Assembly: GCA_928724745.1 (NCBI GenBank)
Contig: CAKMXJ010000039.1
Location: 806,001-870,000, forward strand
DNA: 64,000 bases
Direction: 5' to 3'
DNA from: Anthracocystis setariae
Lineage: Eukaryota > Basidiomycota > Ustilaginomycetes > Ustilaginales > Ustilaginaceae
In this document: positions 51,101 through 63,128 of the stretch, piece after piece
How positions within the stretch are numbered: position 1 is the stretch's first letter
Layout: each line of letters opens with the position of its first letter
The notes under the pieces: model-generated
Seen by the model: only the letters and a program-made list of their open reading frames with translations
Told to the model about the DNA's origin: nothing
Databases searched by the model: none
Program-made: the position numbers and the translations under genes

Positions 51101-54100
51101 CTACTCGTCGTCGCTGTTCTCATCATCGACAATGGCCAACCTCCTTCTTTTGGCACCGATGCTGCTGTTGCTGGTGTCGGCGAGCTTGGCCAAGACTTCG
51201 TCATATTCTTGCGATGGTAGTGCCAGAATGTCATCTCCGTCCTCATCACTATCCGCCAGGAACAGACGCTTGGTATCCACCCGACGATTGGTGCGCGTGC
51301 TAGCATCCTGCAGCGGTTCGGCAGCCTTTTTGGCGGCGATCTTCATTCGCTTCTTAGCTGCACGCAGCGCTTGAAGAGCATTGAGCTTCCCGCCATCCTC
51401 CTCCATGTCGGCATCAGCGACCGAGCTTGTTGCGGGTGTATCCTCCTCCTCCTCCTCCTCCACCTCTTCCTTCATGCCATGGTTGTCCTCATCGGCAGAC
51501 TCGTCACTGCTGTCCGGCCTACTCGCCTCTCTCTGTGTGGATTCGGCGGCAAGATCGCCCATAGCGAATGCAAATTCATCGTCGCTGTCGTTGATAAAGT
51601 CCTGCTGCGTTCGTCTCTTCTGCTTGCGCTGACCGCCGCCCTTCGAGGCACGCTTGGACTTCTTTGTGCGCAGCAACCCGCCCTCCGCTTCATCCCCTGG
51701 CACAAGTGCTTTACTGGCACGGGCGCGGTCAAAGTAGTCTCCATCGCTTTCCGAATCGCTCTGCCCGCCATTCCAGCCATCGGGAAGATCAGCTGCATTG
51801 AGCAAAGCGCCTCCATTCTCACCTCCGACCCTTGCTTGACGCACTCGCATGACAAGTGCATTCAGCTCGCGTCCATTCGTGTCGAGAGGCTCGCGGATGT
51901 ACCTTTCGATAGCTTCGATCTTCTGATCGAGGTGTTTGGGCAGAAGCTCCTTGGGTACTGACCAGCGCCAGTGAACCAGCTCGTCTTCGTTCGACTCCAG
52001 ACCGACAAGACGGCAGAGCAACTTGAGTTCCGGAAGAAGCGATGCGTCGGTACGAAGCTCGTCGTTGCCATAGTAGGCTAGCTCGTAAGGCTGGAATCGT
52101 TCCGCCGGAGACTGATTCTGCCTCTCGAGGTCGCCAAGCAACTGCGCCTCTCCAGCCTCCTCTCCATGCTCTGCCATTGCCTCCGCCGCCCGCTCAGCTT
52201 CGGCTTCCTCGTGCCGTAGTTCGAGCTCGGTGCGCATCGCACTGGCCATCTCCAAAGCCGACCTGACCCATGAAACCGCCTGCATCTTCTCCTTCTTCAG
52301 CAAAAGACCGACAGCTACGCCGATCTCTTCATCCGGCGTCATTCCCGGTCGCACTACAATCTCAGAGGGCACCCTCGGTGGCTTGGGAGGACGAGGTGGC
52401 TTCTTACCCGTATCGTAGATCGACTGCTCTTCCGGCGTGAGCTTGCTGAACTTGCGCAAGATGTAGTCCATGAGCTTCTTGAGGTTCGGCGCGGAAGTGG
52501 ACGCACGCGCTTCGAGGATCTTGATCGCATCGCCGCTGAGCACCTTGCGCAGCGCTGCACGATGGGTGTTGAGGAAGAATTGACGATAGTCGTTCGCTTT
52601 GATTGCGATCCTGTGCATGACCGTGACGAGCTTGTTCAACTGGTCTTCTGCGTCGGTGAAGTCTTGCCAGCGCGACAAATAGTCGATGCAAGCTTTGGCG
52701 AGTTGGTTGGTAGCAAGCTTGCGTTGGAAGTCTGCAAAGCGGAACTCGCGTTCGGATCGGGCTTCCGCTAGCTGTTGCTTGATTTGGCGTGCCTCGTCTT
52801 CGTTTGCATCGAGATCGCCGTCCTGACGCGAGCGACGCACTTGCTTCTTGGTCTGGACATACATATGGTCGCGGTTCGAGGCATAACGTTCGAGCATCTT
52901 GGGCATGAAGTACGCGAAAGTGATGACGGTGTCGAGGAATTCGAAGCTCTGGCTTGTATACGAGCGAACAATGGCGTGACAGGCGTCGAGGGTCTCGCTC
53001 ATGTAGTAGAACTCGGCTTGAAGACCCTCAGCAACTTCCCTCTCTGCTTCCTGCTTGCTGCTCGCAAGCTCGTCCACAAGCCGGAGCAGAACAATCCAAA
53101 GCCGAACCGAAGCCACGAATTCGAGCCAGGACTTCGACTCCTGGGCTTGAATCGTACGCACGAGGACCATGCGGAAAGCCCACGGCTCAAGCCACTGACT
53201 GACGAGCTCAAAGGGCCATTCGTCCTGATCTGAGGTGGCCTCTTCGGTAGGATGTGCCTCCGGTCCTTGATCGCGTGGCTCGAGAATGGCGATCGTGCTT
53301 TGTGTTGCGCTTGTCTCAACGGAAGTCTTTTTGGATTTGGCATCCTTGTTGCGGGCAGCAGCAGCGATGCGACGCGAAAGGAAGTACTCGAGGAAGAAAG
53401 CACCCAGCTGCATAATGCGGATTCGAGCGACATCGAGATCGCCGAGCTTGTCTCGTTCTGACCGAATGTCTTTGAGGATCGACTTGGCCAGCGGCTCGAA
53501 CCCAGATTGGACGAATGTGTCGGCCCACTCTTGCAAAAGAACAGCGGCATCTGTCGTCCAGTCTGACTTCAGCTTTGGAGCGCCCCGTTCGTGCGCATCC
53601 TTGCGTCGCTGAGCTCGACGCTTTCCCTTGTGCATCGCTTCGTCCGTAAGCTGTGCGACCGATTTGGTCAAGGCTGCCTGATTGCGCGCGACTCTTCGCT
53701 CGCCATCGGGTCCAATGAAATTGATGGTGGTGCCGAATCGTGAGTGGCGTGTGGGCACTTTTCCGGCGGCGGAGGCGCGCTTCATCTTTGCCTCGGCTGC
53801 AAGACTATCGGCGAGGGCTGACGTTGATGTCGAGCTACTTGCAACTAGACGTGAAGCCCGTTCGGAATTGCCATTCGACGTGTCTCGCCCAGTATCAGCT
53901 GGGGGACTTCGATCTGTCGATGAGACCTCGGCGATCTCCTTGACCTTGGTTCCGACAAAAATGTGAAAGATGCATTCAGATGCCACCGCGTTCCATTGAT
54001 TGAATTGAGGTGTCTCAGCACTGCTTGCCAGCATGAGAAGGGTGTCGAGAATGTGGTGCTTGTGCATTGCCTGCACGAGTTTGCTTTGTAGATTGGCTTG

Positions 54101-54877
54101 AGATAGCTGAGCTACGCTGCCGAGACTGGTGATGACTGGGTCACGAATGGCGAGCAGATTGCGGAAGAAGTGAAGGCACATGCCGATGATGCCTGTGACG
54201 AGACTGGAGCGCTGGTGCTGCTTGGAAGCGAGGTTTGGCAACAAAAGATAGCGCATCACGACTCCAAGGACGTCATGCTGTCCGTCCAGCGATTGACGGC
54301 GCAGAATGACCGACTTGTAATCGATGAGATTCTTGTCTAGCTTGGTAATTTCGCGAAGCTCGTCGGAGTCGATGCCTTGTTTCTCCTGCTCGCGCACTTC
54401 GGCCACGCCGTCGAATGGCCACGTCATAGCTGTCAGGAGATCGGTACATGCCAGAGCGATGGCATCACCCTCCTTTCCGGAACCGGCGCTTTCAAGCAAG
54501 GCGGGCACGATGAACATCTCGAGCACATCGTTGTCGGCAAAGGCGCGAGCGACCTTTCGTGTTGGATCTTCATCGTCAAGCTTCCAGAGCTTGCGCAGCG
54601 ATCTCAGGGCGCCGAGAGCTCTGGGACCAGGAATCCATCGGGTGTATACCTTGTCTGCCGCCTGTGTATCTGCGTCCTCGTCGTAGTCATATTGACCGAT
54701 CTGCATACAGAGATCTCTTGCCGCATCGCGGATCTCTTCCTTGTCTGGCTCGTTGGCCTCGTCATAGTCTTGCTCGCGTCCATCGCGATCGTCTCCATAG
54801 CCGTCGCTGCTGATGTCGGTAAGGAAACCTTCGTCCCCTTCGAGGTCATCGGAGTAGTAATCATTTTCGGTCGTCAT
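51101..54877 (-). CDS. TOF1: Replication fork protection protein Tof1/Swi1 (Timeless)
   Basis: Partner of Csm3/Tipin at the replisome; it pauses forks and supports checkpoint signalling. 1258 residues, single exon. An acidic start ([17 protein letters not shown]) precedes the Timeless N-terminal domain: [40 protein letters not shown] helices, [20 protein letters not shown] and [20 protein letters not shown]. The middle helical part ([20 protein letters not shown]) and a Pro-rich patch [13 protein letters not shown] follow. The C-terminal tail has acidic and basic low-complexity runs and ends [11 protein letters not shown] 54877 is the first Met that gives the conserved start; a longer frame upstream is unlikely. 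Confidence 0.92.
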   Translation of the reverse strand: MTTENDYYSDDLEGDEGFLTDISSDGYGDDRDGREQDYDEANEPDKEEIRDAARDLCMQIGQYDYDEDADTQAADKVYTRWIPGPRALGALRSLRKLWKLDDEDPTRKVARAFADNDVLEMFIVPALLESAGSGKEGDAIALACTDLLTAMTWPFDGVAEVREQEKQGIDSDELREITKLDKNLIDYKSVILRRQSLDGQHDVLGVVMRYLLLPNLASKQHQRSSLVTGIIGMCLHFFRNLLAIRDPVITSLGSVAQLSQANLQSKLVQAMHKHHILDTLLMLASSAETPQFNQWNAVASECIFHIFVGTKVKEIAEVSSTDRSPPADTGRDTSNGNSERASRLVASSSTSTSALADSLAAEAKMKRASAAGKVPTRHSRFGTTINFIGPDGERRVARNQAALTKSVAQLTDEAMHKGKRRAQRRKDAHERGAPKLKSDWTTDAAVLLQEWADTFVQSGFEPLAKSILKDIRSERDKLGDLDVARIRIMQLGAFFLEYFLSRRIAAAARNKDAKSKKTSVETSATQSTIAILEPRDQGPEAHPTEEATSDQDEWPFELVSQWLEPWAFRMVLVRTIQAQESKSWLEFVASVRLWIVLLRLVDELASSKQEAEREVAEGLQAEFYYMSETLDACHAIVRSYTSQSFEFLDTVITFAYFMPKMLERYASNRDHMYVQTKKQVRRSRQDGDLDANEDEARQIKQQLAEARSEREFRFADFQRKLATNQLAKACIDYLSRWQDFTDAEDQLNKLVTVMHRIAIKANDYRQFFLNTHRAALRKVLSGDAIKILEARASTSAPNLKKLMDYILRKFSKLTPEEQSIYDTGKKPPRPPKPPRVPSEIVVRPGMTPDEEIGVAVGLLLKKEKMQAVSWVRSALEMASAMRTELELRHEEAEAERAAEAMAEHGEEAGEAQLLGDLERQNQSPAERFQPYELAYYGNDELRTDASLLPELKLLCRLVGLESNEDELVHWRWSVPKELLPKHLDQKIEAIERYIREPLDTNGRELNALVMRVRQARVGGENGGALLNAADLPDGWNGGQSDSESDGDYFDRARASKALVPGDEAEGGLLRTKKSKRASKGGGQRKQKRRTQQDFINDSDDEFAFAMGDLAAESTQREASRPDSSDESADEDNHGMKEEVEEEEEEDTPATSSVADADMEEDGGKLNALQALRAAKKRMKIAAKKAAEPLQDASTRTNRRVDTKRLFLADSDEDGDDILALPSQEYDEVLAKLADTSNSSIGAKRRRLAIVDDENSDDE

Positions 54878-55177
54878 GTTGAAGCTCGCACCGCTGCATT
54901 CCACCAGCTGTGAGCGTAAGTGATACCGATGCTGGCCACTGGAGCCTTCGGAGTCGATTGGCTGGTTGGATGTGGGCAGCAAGGAAGAAGGCGGCTGGGA
55001 AAACCAAAACAACAAAAGAGGTGGGCAGAGAAGAAGACCCTTTGAGCGGAGGGCTGCATGCTGTGATTGTGAACCAATCCAACACCACTCAACGCGCCGC
55101 GCCTTTCAACGCGTCTCGGTTTTCCCCTGATTTGGGTATGTGCGTTTCACGACGGTCTCACACGTCAGGCCGTTTTT

Positions 55178-55921
55178 TTACGGTTCGATTCCGCCACCTT
55201 CATCTGCGGTTGACCGAGCCGTCTTGATAGCGGACGACGACGAAGATTGTGCCTCCAGACTACGTCGTATGGATCGCTTGTGCCTCTGCGTCATCCATGG
55301 TGCTATTTCTGACTTGGTGCCTTTGGACAACGGGGTCATCGCGCGATCCAGCGCCGTATCTCCGGCTTCAACCGTGCGACTCTCACCCTGAGTATGGCCA
55401 CTGCCACCTTGCGCATAGTCGTGAGATTGAAGCCCAGCCCTGGATTCGAGGTCTGTATTTTCGCTCAAACGTCGCAACTTCGAGGTACTCACCGCATCAG
55501 TACCGGGATGGGGAGAAGCGGTAAAGCGTCTCTTGTTTGCTAGGCTACCAGTGGCGGCATGCTGTGAAGATAGAACTGGCTCGGATGTTGAGCGGTTCTG
55601 CCGCCCTTCCAGATTGGCATTGTCCATACTCGCATCCCGGCCCGAGGCATCCGAAGAAAGCTGCTCAATCGCTGAATTCGATACTGCCTCTGTTTCGACC
55701 TGGCTTGCATGGGATCTCGGATCACTCCTCTGCTCCTTTCGATGATCTCCGCTTTCGTCAGGTGGTCGCATCACCTCTTGACTTCCGGTTTCACGCTGTC
55801 GCTCCAGCCAAATGGCTTCGGATCTGAGCTTGCCTCGATCCATAGGGTAAGGAGAAGAGGTTCGAGAGCCAGCTCTCTGAGCTGCGATTTCGTTGACGCT
55901 AGGTGTGTTCGGGCGGCTCAT
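55178..55921 (-). CDS. Unrecognised Ser/Arg-rich protein
   Basis: 247 residues, low complexity, with no domain that I recognise. Short features: SRPNTPSVNEIAAQRAGS at the start, several SP/TP pairs, basic patches (ANKRRFTASPH, QRHKRSIRRS), and a Ser run near the end. ATG 55921 has A at -3. A 15-codon upstream ORF (55965-55918) ends with TGA overlapping this ATG (ATGA). An alternative model joins upstream coding sequence in the same frame by a GT-AG intron (GTGTGA to CCCCAG), but no upstream ATG in that frame was found. Ends about 300 bases before the TOF1 start on the same strand. Could be a regulatory, nuclear or spurious protein. Confidence 0.45.
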   Translation of the reverse strand: MSRPNTPSVNEIAAQRAGSRTSSPYPMDRGKLRSEAIWLERQRETGSQEVMRPPDESGDHRKEQRSDPRSHASQVETEAVSNSAIEQLSSDASGRDASMDNANLEGRQNRSTSEPVLSSQHAATGSLANKRRFTASPHPGTDAVSTSKLRRLSENTDLESRAGLQSHDYAQGGSGHTQGESRTVEAGDTALDRAMTPLSKGTKSEIAPWMTQRHKRSIRRSLEAQSSSSSAIKTARSTADEGGGIEP

Positions 55922-58602
55922 GTTCTCTGGGGCGCGTACTCAAAAGCTTCGAAGATCCGGAGCATGGTGGTGGGCAGCAAGCCGGACAAAGCGAGCCCAG
56001 CTGCTGTTCACACTTTGCGCGAGCTGAGCTGGTCCTCGAAGGACAAGAGCTCGGAAGTCGCGATCTGTGTGAGTCAGCACGCCAAATACATTGGATACAG
56101 GAGCGCTGTGTTTCGAACGAGGTTCACTGCCGGACAGAAAGGAGCCTGTTTCTGTCGATGGAAGAAAACGGAAGTGCAGATAGGTGTAATTGTTGACCTT
56201 GGTCAGGTGGTTGCCAAGCTCGATGCCATGGTCGATGAAATGATTTGTTCCATTTTTGGTGGCTTCAGAAGTTTTGATCACCGAGCCAAGACATGCTCAG
56301 CTCATTGAGAAGGAGACCTGTGAATGCCTTGGCTCAGGAATACTGCATACGGTGCGCATCAGGCGCAAGATGATCTGCAGTGACCGACGGAAGTTTCCGA
56401 TCGGAAAGCACGTCGAGATGGAGGAATTTTTTTTGGGTCACGAGTCCGGAAGAGTCTCGGAAACCGAACGTGCTGCATGGATGACAGGCTGTAGCCAATC
56501 CGAGCATGTCTTCCAATTGCTGATCAACTTCGGATACTCCGACCGAAAGTTTTGAGAAGAAAAGACACTTGCTCCAGGTTGCTCTAGCATGGAGTTATGT
56601 GTGAATCAAGCCGTAGCTTCCTCCTACCATATTGTGGCACTTTTGTCGAGTACTAGAAAAGGCGCGGTCTGGCTTTGCTTGCTCGTTGCGTCAGTTGAGC
56701 GTTGGTTGTAATGTGCTGTACTGTATAATTCACCTCTGACTCGATGCTACGAAATGGCTGCTCGTTAGCTTGAATGAGTCCGAGAGGAGCACCTTCACCA
56801 CAGTGCAGATTGGTCTTCCAAGATCGGCCCTTGGACAGACAGAAGCTGGCACTGTTGCTTGGCACACCGAGTCAAGACACTGGCTGACAAGAAAGCGAAA
56901 GGCTAAGCTGGAGGGATTCGACATGTCCTCGCATCGCGACGCCCCCACTTTTCTCGGACCCACGCGGAAAAAAAGTTCCGCCCCGCATCTTTGTTGGCTT
57001 TGGCTGACCACAGGTCTCTTGCGGTTTAGTGTCTCCAATTCATCGATCACGACAGGTCCCAACCCTTCCTTGAGGGAGCGTAATCCACACACACCGTACA
57101 ATCTACTTCCATGGAGAGAGGTGATTGAGCTCGAGACTCTTACACGTCTGCTTCTTCTTCTTCTTCTTCTTCTTCTGCTTTCAAGGCGATTGCCAAAAGG
57201 CTGCGAGCGAGCAACGGTTAACATCGGGCTCGACGTGGTTGGGCCGAGCTGGAGCTCGCTGGGTCGCTCCAGCTGTTCAACTTTTGGGGGGAATTCAGGG
57301 TGCAATTCAACCTAGACATTAACTAGGTGTTATTGCGAATACACTACAGTTTGTAATACTGTAATACTCTGTAATGAAAGTGGATCGTCGCGTTGAAGAC
57401 TGTCAAGTTGGTCGTAGCCGCGGCGTAAAGGGTGCAGAGCGTTCGAGTGCAGTCATACAGTAGACATGGCATTTCCGCCGCTTACCCATTCTGTGATGCA
57501 TTCCTGCAACCGAGCGAGAGCGAAAAGGCACAACAGAATGAGCGCGCCACGGCCATTTCCCCACTACTTTCGATTCGCTTGTGCCTTCCCCGCATTTTCT
57601 TTCTTTCTTTTTTTTTTTTTTGTCTCCAAAACCATCCCATTCGGTCTCAGTAGAGTAGTGAGTCTGCTCGTAAGTGGGCTGTGTTTGCGCTCTTGTTGCA
57701 CTCTTGTTTTACTCATCTTGTCTGACCGTAGCCCAGTTGAATCACAACACTCAGCGCTTGAGTTTGGTTCGGTTGAGTCGCCTCGAAATCAACCTTGTCA
57801 TGTAGCCCAGTCCGCTGCTGTTACTGTACTGTACTGTACTGTACTGTACTGTACAGTACTGCAGTATCGGTCAATTGTACGTGTAATGTACTGCGTCGTC
57901 GCCTTTTGATGGGTTTGTGTTGAACGCCCTTTTCCGGGACCCCGCGCCGCGACAGGCGTATCCGCTGCGTCGCTTGCCTCTTCCTTGCTCGAGTGCCATC
58001 GAACGCCAACGCCCAATTTGCATGTCCCTCATATGGCTCAAGCTCTACTCGGTCCGGCCCGTCTGCCTTCGCCTTTTCCATCTAGCATTTCCATCATCAT
58101 CTCCGTCACCATCGATCCCTTCCGTGATCTTTCATCCATAACAATCCGATCTACCTTCTCTTCATTAAGTGCCATCGCTTCCGCATCATCGACCCACCCG
58201 GCCTGGCAAACCCGGTCAACCGTCATCTGACTCCCATCTTTAAGCCGATCGTTCACCGACAATCCCAACCGGCCGTCATAGAGCGCCGCTCCGCCCATAT
58301 CGCCTATCTCTTACTCCATAACCTGCTGGTCTACTTCCGACACCGACCGCACCAGAACCTTGTCTGTCGAGCCTATCCGATTGCGTTGCCGTTGCTCGAC
58401 CGTTGTCGCGCATCCTTCATATTCTAGTTGCCTTTCGGTGTTCGGCGTGTGTCGTGCTCAACGGCGACCGGATCTCGAGTGCCATCGTCCCAGGTCCATT
58501 CCCTGCATCGACTACACCGGCTGTTGCATAAACCCGAGCTGCTTCTTGGCCTTGTTCCACGCTCTGTGTTAGTGTCCCCATACACGTCGCTGCACTCTTT
58601 CC
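55922..58602. other. Long gene-poor divergent region upstream of the bHLH gene
   Basis: About 2.7 kb. It contains several TACTGTA/TACAGTA heptamers (56719, 57357, 57456), a CTT run near 57146-57175, a T-run near 57603-57620 and a (TACTG)6 tract at 57822-57851. Frames across it are low complexity and I assign no gene. The last 500 bases are pyrimidine-rich and may be the leader of the bHLH gene. Confidence 0.5.
57822..57861. repeat. (TACTG)n pentanucleotide tract, partly palindromic
   Basis: Six TACTG units followed by TACAG and TACTG. The overlapping TACTGTA and TACAGTA words make it self-complementary over short distances. Confidence 0.9.
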
Positions 58603-61302
58603 ATGCTTGCGTCCTTCGAGGTGTCGGCGCCTCAAAGCATCGACAACATGATGCCCAAGAAGCGTCAGCAGGGCTTCGACCCAGGTGCATCCGGTATCCT
58701 CTCTACAGCCGGCTCCGGATCTCACCCGGCTCATCTCTCGTCATCGGCACAACCAACCAACCACTTCTTTGGCCCATTTGGCACCAACGGTCTTCCCAGT
58801 AGCTTCATCGACACAGATATTTTACTCAACGACGATCTGTGGAACCAGTTCTCCCCCGCTACTGCCAACACCATTTCCCACAGTGCTAGCACACAGCCAG
58901 AGCGCTCCGATCCAATTGCACAGCAGCAGTCAAAAGAGATCGAACACGCCTTGGGCGAATCGTACGTCAACATTCCTCACACCACTTCGCTCGACATGTT
59001 CGGCATGCAATCTCGTACCTTTGGCACTGTCAGGCCCACCCACGAGGCCCTGAGCCGTCTTAGCAGAGATGCCTCTTCCATGGACGATGGCGACTCTCCC
59101 GACGGTTCCAACGGCGAGACCACCTCGACTGTAGCAACCAGCGTACTGTCTCCTAGCTCCGTGAGCACCACGGTCGGAAGCCTTCCCAAAGGCTCGGGCG
59201 CAAGACATCACCGCTCATCAAGCAACGCATCCTCCAGCAATCGCTCCAAGACCGCTCGAAGCCAGAGTCGAAGCCGAACAAGAGTCGCTGCCGGCGCCAC
59301 AGAAAGGCGAGGGGCCGAACGCTCGCCGTCGCTCGAACGAGGTGGTGTTGGCAAGGCACCTTCGTCGCGAGCCCGACCGAGTCGCAGGGCTACTGTCGGG
59401 CCGGCCGCCCTTGCTAACAATCTTCAGGCCAACCCCCATCCCCCCGTACCGATCAGAGCCTCGGTCGGGGCTGGAGGCAACAGCGTTCCTGGCAGTACAG
59501 CCATGGGCCTCTCGTCCAGCTTTCAAGCTCAAGGTCAACGATGGAGTATTTTCGGAACAGATGGTACAAGTCAGAACCTGCATCTCAACTTCAACGATCA
59601 CACGTCATGGAACTCGCACTCCCAAGACATCCATGGGCGCCCGGGCACCACTTCGGCATCGTCTTCGCTGCCAACGCCGCTCAATTTCCACACAAGCATG
59701 GCTCACCTCAATCTTCAGACTACACCAGTAACCTCTGGTCTCCGTGCTCCACCTGCGAAGCCAGACGAGAACCAGACATTCAACCCTTTCTTGTTCCCTC
59801 CCTACACCCAGGCAAGGAGCCAGTCAGACTTGCCAAACGTAGCGGATCCGAACAACGCAGCGTCAATGCTTGAACACGCGAACAAGAGTGGCGATGCTCG
59901 ATCTAGCGAAGCTTCCGAGGTCAGTGAAACGAAGCCGACATCGGCTGCCAAGCCTCGCCGAAGCAAGGCTGCCTCGAGATCTCGCGAGAGGAGCGCCAAA
60001 GAGGTCAAGTCCGAAGCCTCCAAAACGGTCAGCCCGAACGAAGCCATTCAGAATGAAGAGGACGATGACGATGATGGAGGGGATGACGACGATGAGCAAT
60101 CCACCACGGGCAATGGCGGTAAGAGTGAAGCCGAGGCCAAGAGACTGGCGGAGAAGCGTCGCAAACGTCGAGAATCGCATAATGCAGTCGAGCGTCGCAG
60201 GAGAGACAACATCAACGAGAAGATCACGGAACTCGCAACGCTGCTACCGGAAGCTATGCTTCTCGATGCCATTGCTACCTCAACTCAGGGCGGAAACAGT
60301 GGCAGCTTCGCGCCCGCTTTGGCTGCCAAGGCTGCGCTAGCGGCGGCCGCGGCGGCAGCTGCAGCGAAAGGCGAGGCTTTTCCTGACGACGGTCGTACGA
60401 GCCTACCAAAGTCATCAACAGAAGCGTATGCGGCAGCTCTGGCTCCAGTTGACGCTAACAGTGCAGCTCTCGCTGCAGCTCAAGCCAAGCCCAACAAGGG
60501 TATCATCCTCCGCAAGAGCGTCGAGTACATTCGCCACTTGCAGCAATTCCTCGACATGCAAATGGGTCGCATTGCCTTTCTGGAAGCTGAGCTCGCACGA
60601 TCGCATCAGGCTTTGGCTGCATCAGGTATGCAGGCGCCACCGACAACGGACCCACAGCAGGGCCTCGGTATGATGCACGCCTTCTTCGATCAAACCTCGA
60701 GTAGCAATGGAGGCGGGCCAGATATGTTTGGTCATCCGCTGCAACAGCAGCAATCTCAGCAGCAGCAGCAGCAGCAGCAACAACACCTCCAGCAGCATCA
60801 TCAGACAACTCCACAGGACTTCAGTGCGATGAACCTGCTCAGTCTTGGGATGCCGATGGAACAACCACAGCAGACCTCCATGTCGTTGCATTCGAATGGC
60901 ATGACGCTGACGCATTCCAATGCGACTTCGCACGACGCGACCGCCGGCGCACCGGCGCTGGCTGCCTGGCTCGAGGGATTTGACCAACGCACGGGCCTCC
61001 CTCGTCGATCGTCTGTTGATCCCATCGAGGAAGAGGAGAACGAAAGTGACGAAGAAGACAAAGAGCTCAGCCGTCGCGGACGTAGCCAGATCTCAAAGCC
61101 CACGCTCAGCACAAACGACGAGCATTGGAGAGGTCGTTCGCGACACAAGGTGGGTCGCGGAAGTGGTGCTGGCAGGGTGCAAGAAGGTAGTTGGCCGGAT
61201 CTGCAGCCATCTGAGGCGCAGTCGCCGATGCAGTTGGTCGGCGTGGATGAGCAGACGCCTGCTTCGTTTTCGAATTTGGGCGAGATGAAGCTTGACTTGT
61301 GA
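58603..61302 (+). CDS. bHLH (leucine-zipper-like) transcription factor with a long Ala-rich loop
   Basis: 899 residues, single exon. The basic region and helix 1, at about residues 517-545, read RKRRESHNAVERRRRDNINE; the His, Glu and Arg spacing is that of E-box (CACGTG-type) binders. Helix 2 begins near residue 632 (KGIILRKSVEYIRHLQQFLD) and runs into a short zipper-like helix. The loop between is about 85 residues with a poly-Ala stretch, far longer than a usual bHLH loop. The N-terminal 500 residues are Ser/Asn-rich, with an acidic run before the basic region. A poly-Gln patch lies near 60745-60795. Rtg3-type or other E-box factor; the target is unknown. Divergent from the Ser-rich gene across 2.7 kb. 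Confidence 0.85.
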   Translation: MLASFEVSAPQSIDNMMPKKRQQGFDPGASGILSTAGSGSHPAHLSSSAQPTNHFFGPFGTNGLPSSFIDTDILLNDDLWNQFSPATANTISHSASTQPERSDPIAQQQSKEIEHALGESYVNIPHTTSLDMFGMQSRTFGTVRPTHEALSRLSRDASSMDDGDSPDGSNGETTSTVATSVLSPSSVSTTVGSLPKGSGARHHRSSSNASSSNRSKTARSQSRSRTRVAAGATERRGAERSPSLERGGVGKAPSSRARPSRRATVGPAALANNLQANPHPPVPIRASVGAGGNSVPGSTAMGLSSSFQAQGQRWSIFGTDGTSQNLHLNFNDHTSWNSHSQDIHGRPGTTSASSSLPTPLNFHTSMAHLNLQTTPVTSGLRAPPAKPDENQTFNPFLFPPYTQARSQSDLPNVADPNNAASMLEHANKSGDARSSEASEVSETKPTSAAKPRRSKAASRSRERSAKEVKSEASKTVSPNEAIQNEEDDDDDGGDDDDEQSTTGNGGKSEAEAKRLAEKRRKRRESHNAVERRRRDNINEKITELATLLPEAMLLDAIATSTQGGNSGSFAPALAAKAALAAAAAAAAAKGEAFPDDGRTSLPKSSTEAYAAALAPVDANSAALAAAQAKPNKGIILRKSVEYIRHLQQFLDMQMGRIAFLEAELARSHQALAASGMQAPPTTDPQQGLGMMHAFFDQTSSSNGGGPDMFGHPLQQQQSQQQQQQQQQHLQQHHQTTPQDFSAMNLLSLGMPMEQPQQTSMSLHSNGMTLTHSNATSHDATAGAPALAAWLEGFDQRTGLPRRSSVDPIEEEENESDEEDKELSRRGRSQISKPTLSTNDEHWRGRSRHKVGRGSGAGRVQEGSWPDLQPSEAQSPMQLVGVDEQTPASFSNLGEMKLDL

Positions 61303-61742
61303 TTCGTTTGGCAGTGCAGCTAGGGTGCAACTTTGCTATCGTATATAGTTATTTATGTCCGTCTAAACACATAACATCTGTAGCTGCTTGTCATCTTTAA
61401 TCGGTCGTAATGATTTTGCTGTGTTCTCGTCTGCGCTCGGTTTGGTATTGATGTGGGCAGACTCCTCCAGTGTGAATGCTATCCATGGTGGTGATCCGGT
61501 GTTTGATGATTGGATTCGCAGTTCGGAGAGGGAAGCTGTGAGATGGTTGAAATTCATTTTCTCCACACGACCAACGCGCATATTTCGACAACATCGCACG
61601 AGCCAAAAACCGCAACTGGCGTCCTATCCAGCCTCGATCATCAACGTACAACCCCCATCGGCTTGCCTCAGCACCATCACCAAACCACTTTGCATCAGCG
61701 GCCCACACCAGCGTGGTTGCAATCGACAGCACACTGTCCACG
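61303..61742. other. Intergenic region bHLH / DCP1
   Basis: About 440 bases between co-oriented genes. No motif recognised. It contains the bHLH 3' end and the DCP1 promoter. Confidence 0.5.
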
Positions 61743-62991
61743 ATGACTTCGATACCCGAGGCGCGTACCTCCTTCAACCTCAAAGTGCTTCGCCGACACG
61801 ATGCCTCGATCGTGTCGATCGTCGAAACCGCCTCGTTCGTGGTTCTGTACAACTACAACTCTGGCGAATGGACCAAGACCGGTGTCGAGGGACCACTCTT
61901 CCTCTTCCGACGTCGCCTACCGCCTTACAACGGCTTCTTCCTGATGAATCGAAACGGCGTAGAGAACTTCAGTGCCGACGTTACGCCCGAAGACGACCTC
62001 GAGATCACGCCGGAATTCATCATCTACCGACCGGAGACGAATGGAGACAACGAGGTGTATGGGATCTGGGTGTTTGAGCCGGGTCAGAGGATGGCGGTGG
62101 GGGAGAAGTTGTTGAAGTTGCAGCAGATGGTAGAGGCACCGAGTGAGGAGGAGGTGAGGGCGGCAGAGGGCGCGAGTAACGAGGCGGTCCCCGCCGTGGG
62201 TGCGGATGGAAAGGTGGTTGTGGAGAAGACGGAGAAGGAGAAGGATAAGAGTAAGGCAGCCAAGGCGAATGGGAAGCAGAAGAAGGGCAAGCAGGTGGGA
62301 ACGGAGAAGAAGGACGGGGAAGAGGACAAGGAGGTTCGGACAGCGGTGGAGCCAGAAGCAGCGCAAGCGATTAGCTTGGATGAACTGTTTGGCGGTGCGC
62401 CATCCGCCGCCGCACCAGAACCAGAGATAATCACAGGAGCAGCAAACGGGAAGAACACCGATTCATCGGCATCCATTGGATCCAACCTTCTTGACTCGCT
62501 CTTCCAATCCGCTGTGACAGTCGACTCCAACTCCCACCCCACTTGCGCCGTAGAGACGACGCCCAAAGCTGCTCAAGCAAACACAGATCACTCGCAAAAC
62601 CTCCTCGCCCTTCTAGGTGCGGGCGCCTCTACCCCTTCTGTCACCGCCAGTGCGACCAGAACTGAGACACCGGCGAGCGCAACGTCAGAATTAAAATCGA
62701 CACCTGCACAGCCGACAAAGACAGAGGCGCCCATGATGGCCGATCTCGTCGAAGCTGGCATTCGTGATCGCATCGGTCTCGGCGATGACGCCAAGCCGCT
62801 CTCGCGTAGAGAGTTCGTAACTGAACTCCTCAGTATGGTTCACGTAAGTTATTGTTCGTGGATCGCTTTAAAAAGGCTGGAGCATCCATTAACCACGCTG
62901 ATTCTAATCCCTTTGGTTCTGCCCTATACTACAGACGAATCCTGACTTTGTCACGGAGCTGTACAACTCATACGTGGCACGCGTCTCGTAA
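61743..62991 (+). CDS. DCP1: mRNA decapping subunit Dcp1
   Basis: EVH1-fold activator of the Dcp2 decapping enzyme in P-bodies. Exons 61743-62843 and 62935-62991 (donor GTAAGT, acceptor CTACAG) join to 385 residues. The EVH1 domain is at the N-terminus: FNLKVLRRHDASIVSIVETA, then VVLYNYNSGEWTKTGVEGPL, FLFRRRLPPYNGFFLMNRNG and the VYGIWVF segment, which contains the Trp used for ligand binding. A basic/acidic linker follows. Exon 2 codes TNPDFVTELYNSYVARVS, completing a C-terminal helix like the Dcp1 trimerisation region. LSM1, at 3.8 kb, works in the same pathway. Confidence 0.92.
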
Positions 62992-63128
62992 CGTATATGC
63001 GGGGGAAGGTGTAGAAAATGTGAAACCCCTCATTTTGATCTCACAAAGGAGCGAGCAATTTGTCGAAGTGTGTATACGATGACGGGTATTACGGGGTACA
63101 AGGATGTGAGCAGAGGGTGGGGCGAGGG

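Noticed and set aside
55184..55195. B-box-like GGTTCGATTCC suggesting a tRNA
   Set aside because: No A box, no cloverleaf and no acceptor stem around it; it overlaps the end of a predicted coding region.
56770..57315. 181-codon frame with a poly-Leu run
   Set aside because: The Leu run comes from a CTT repeat. There is no domain, and it is likely intergenic.
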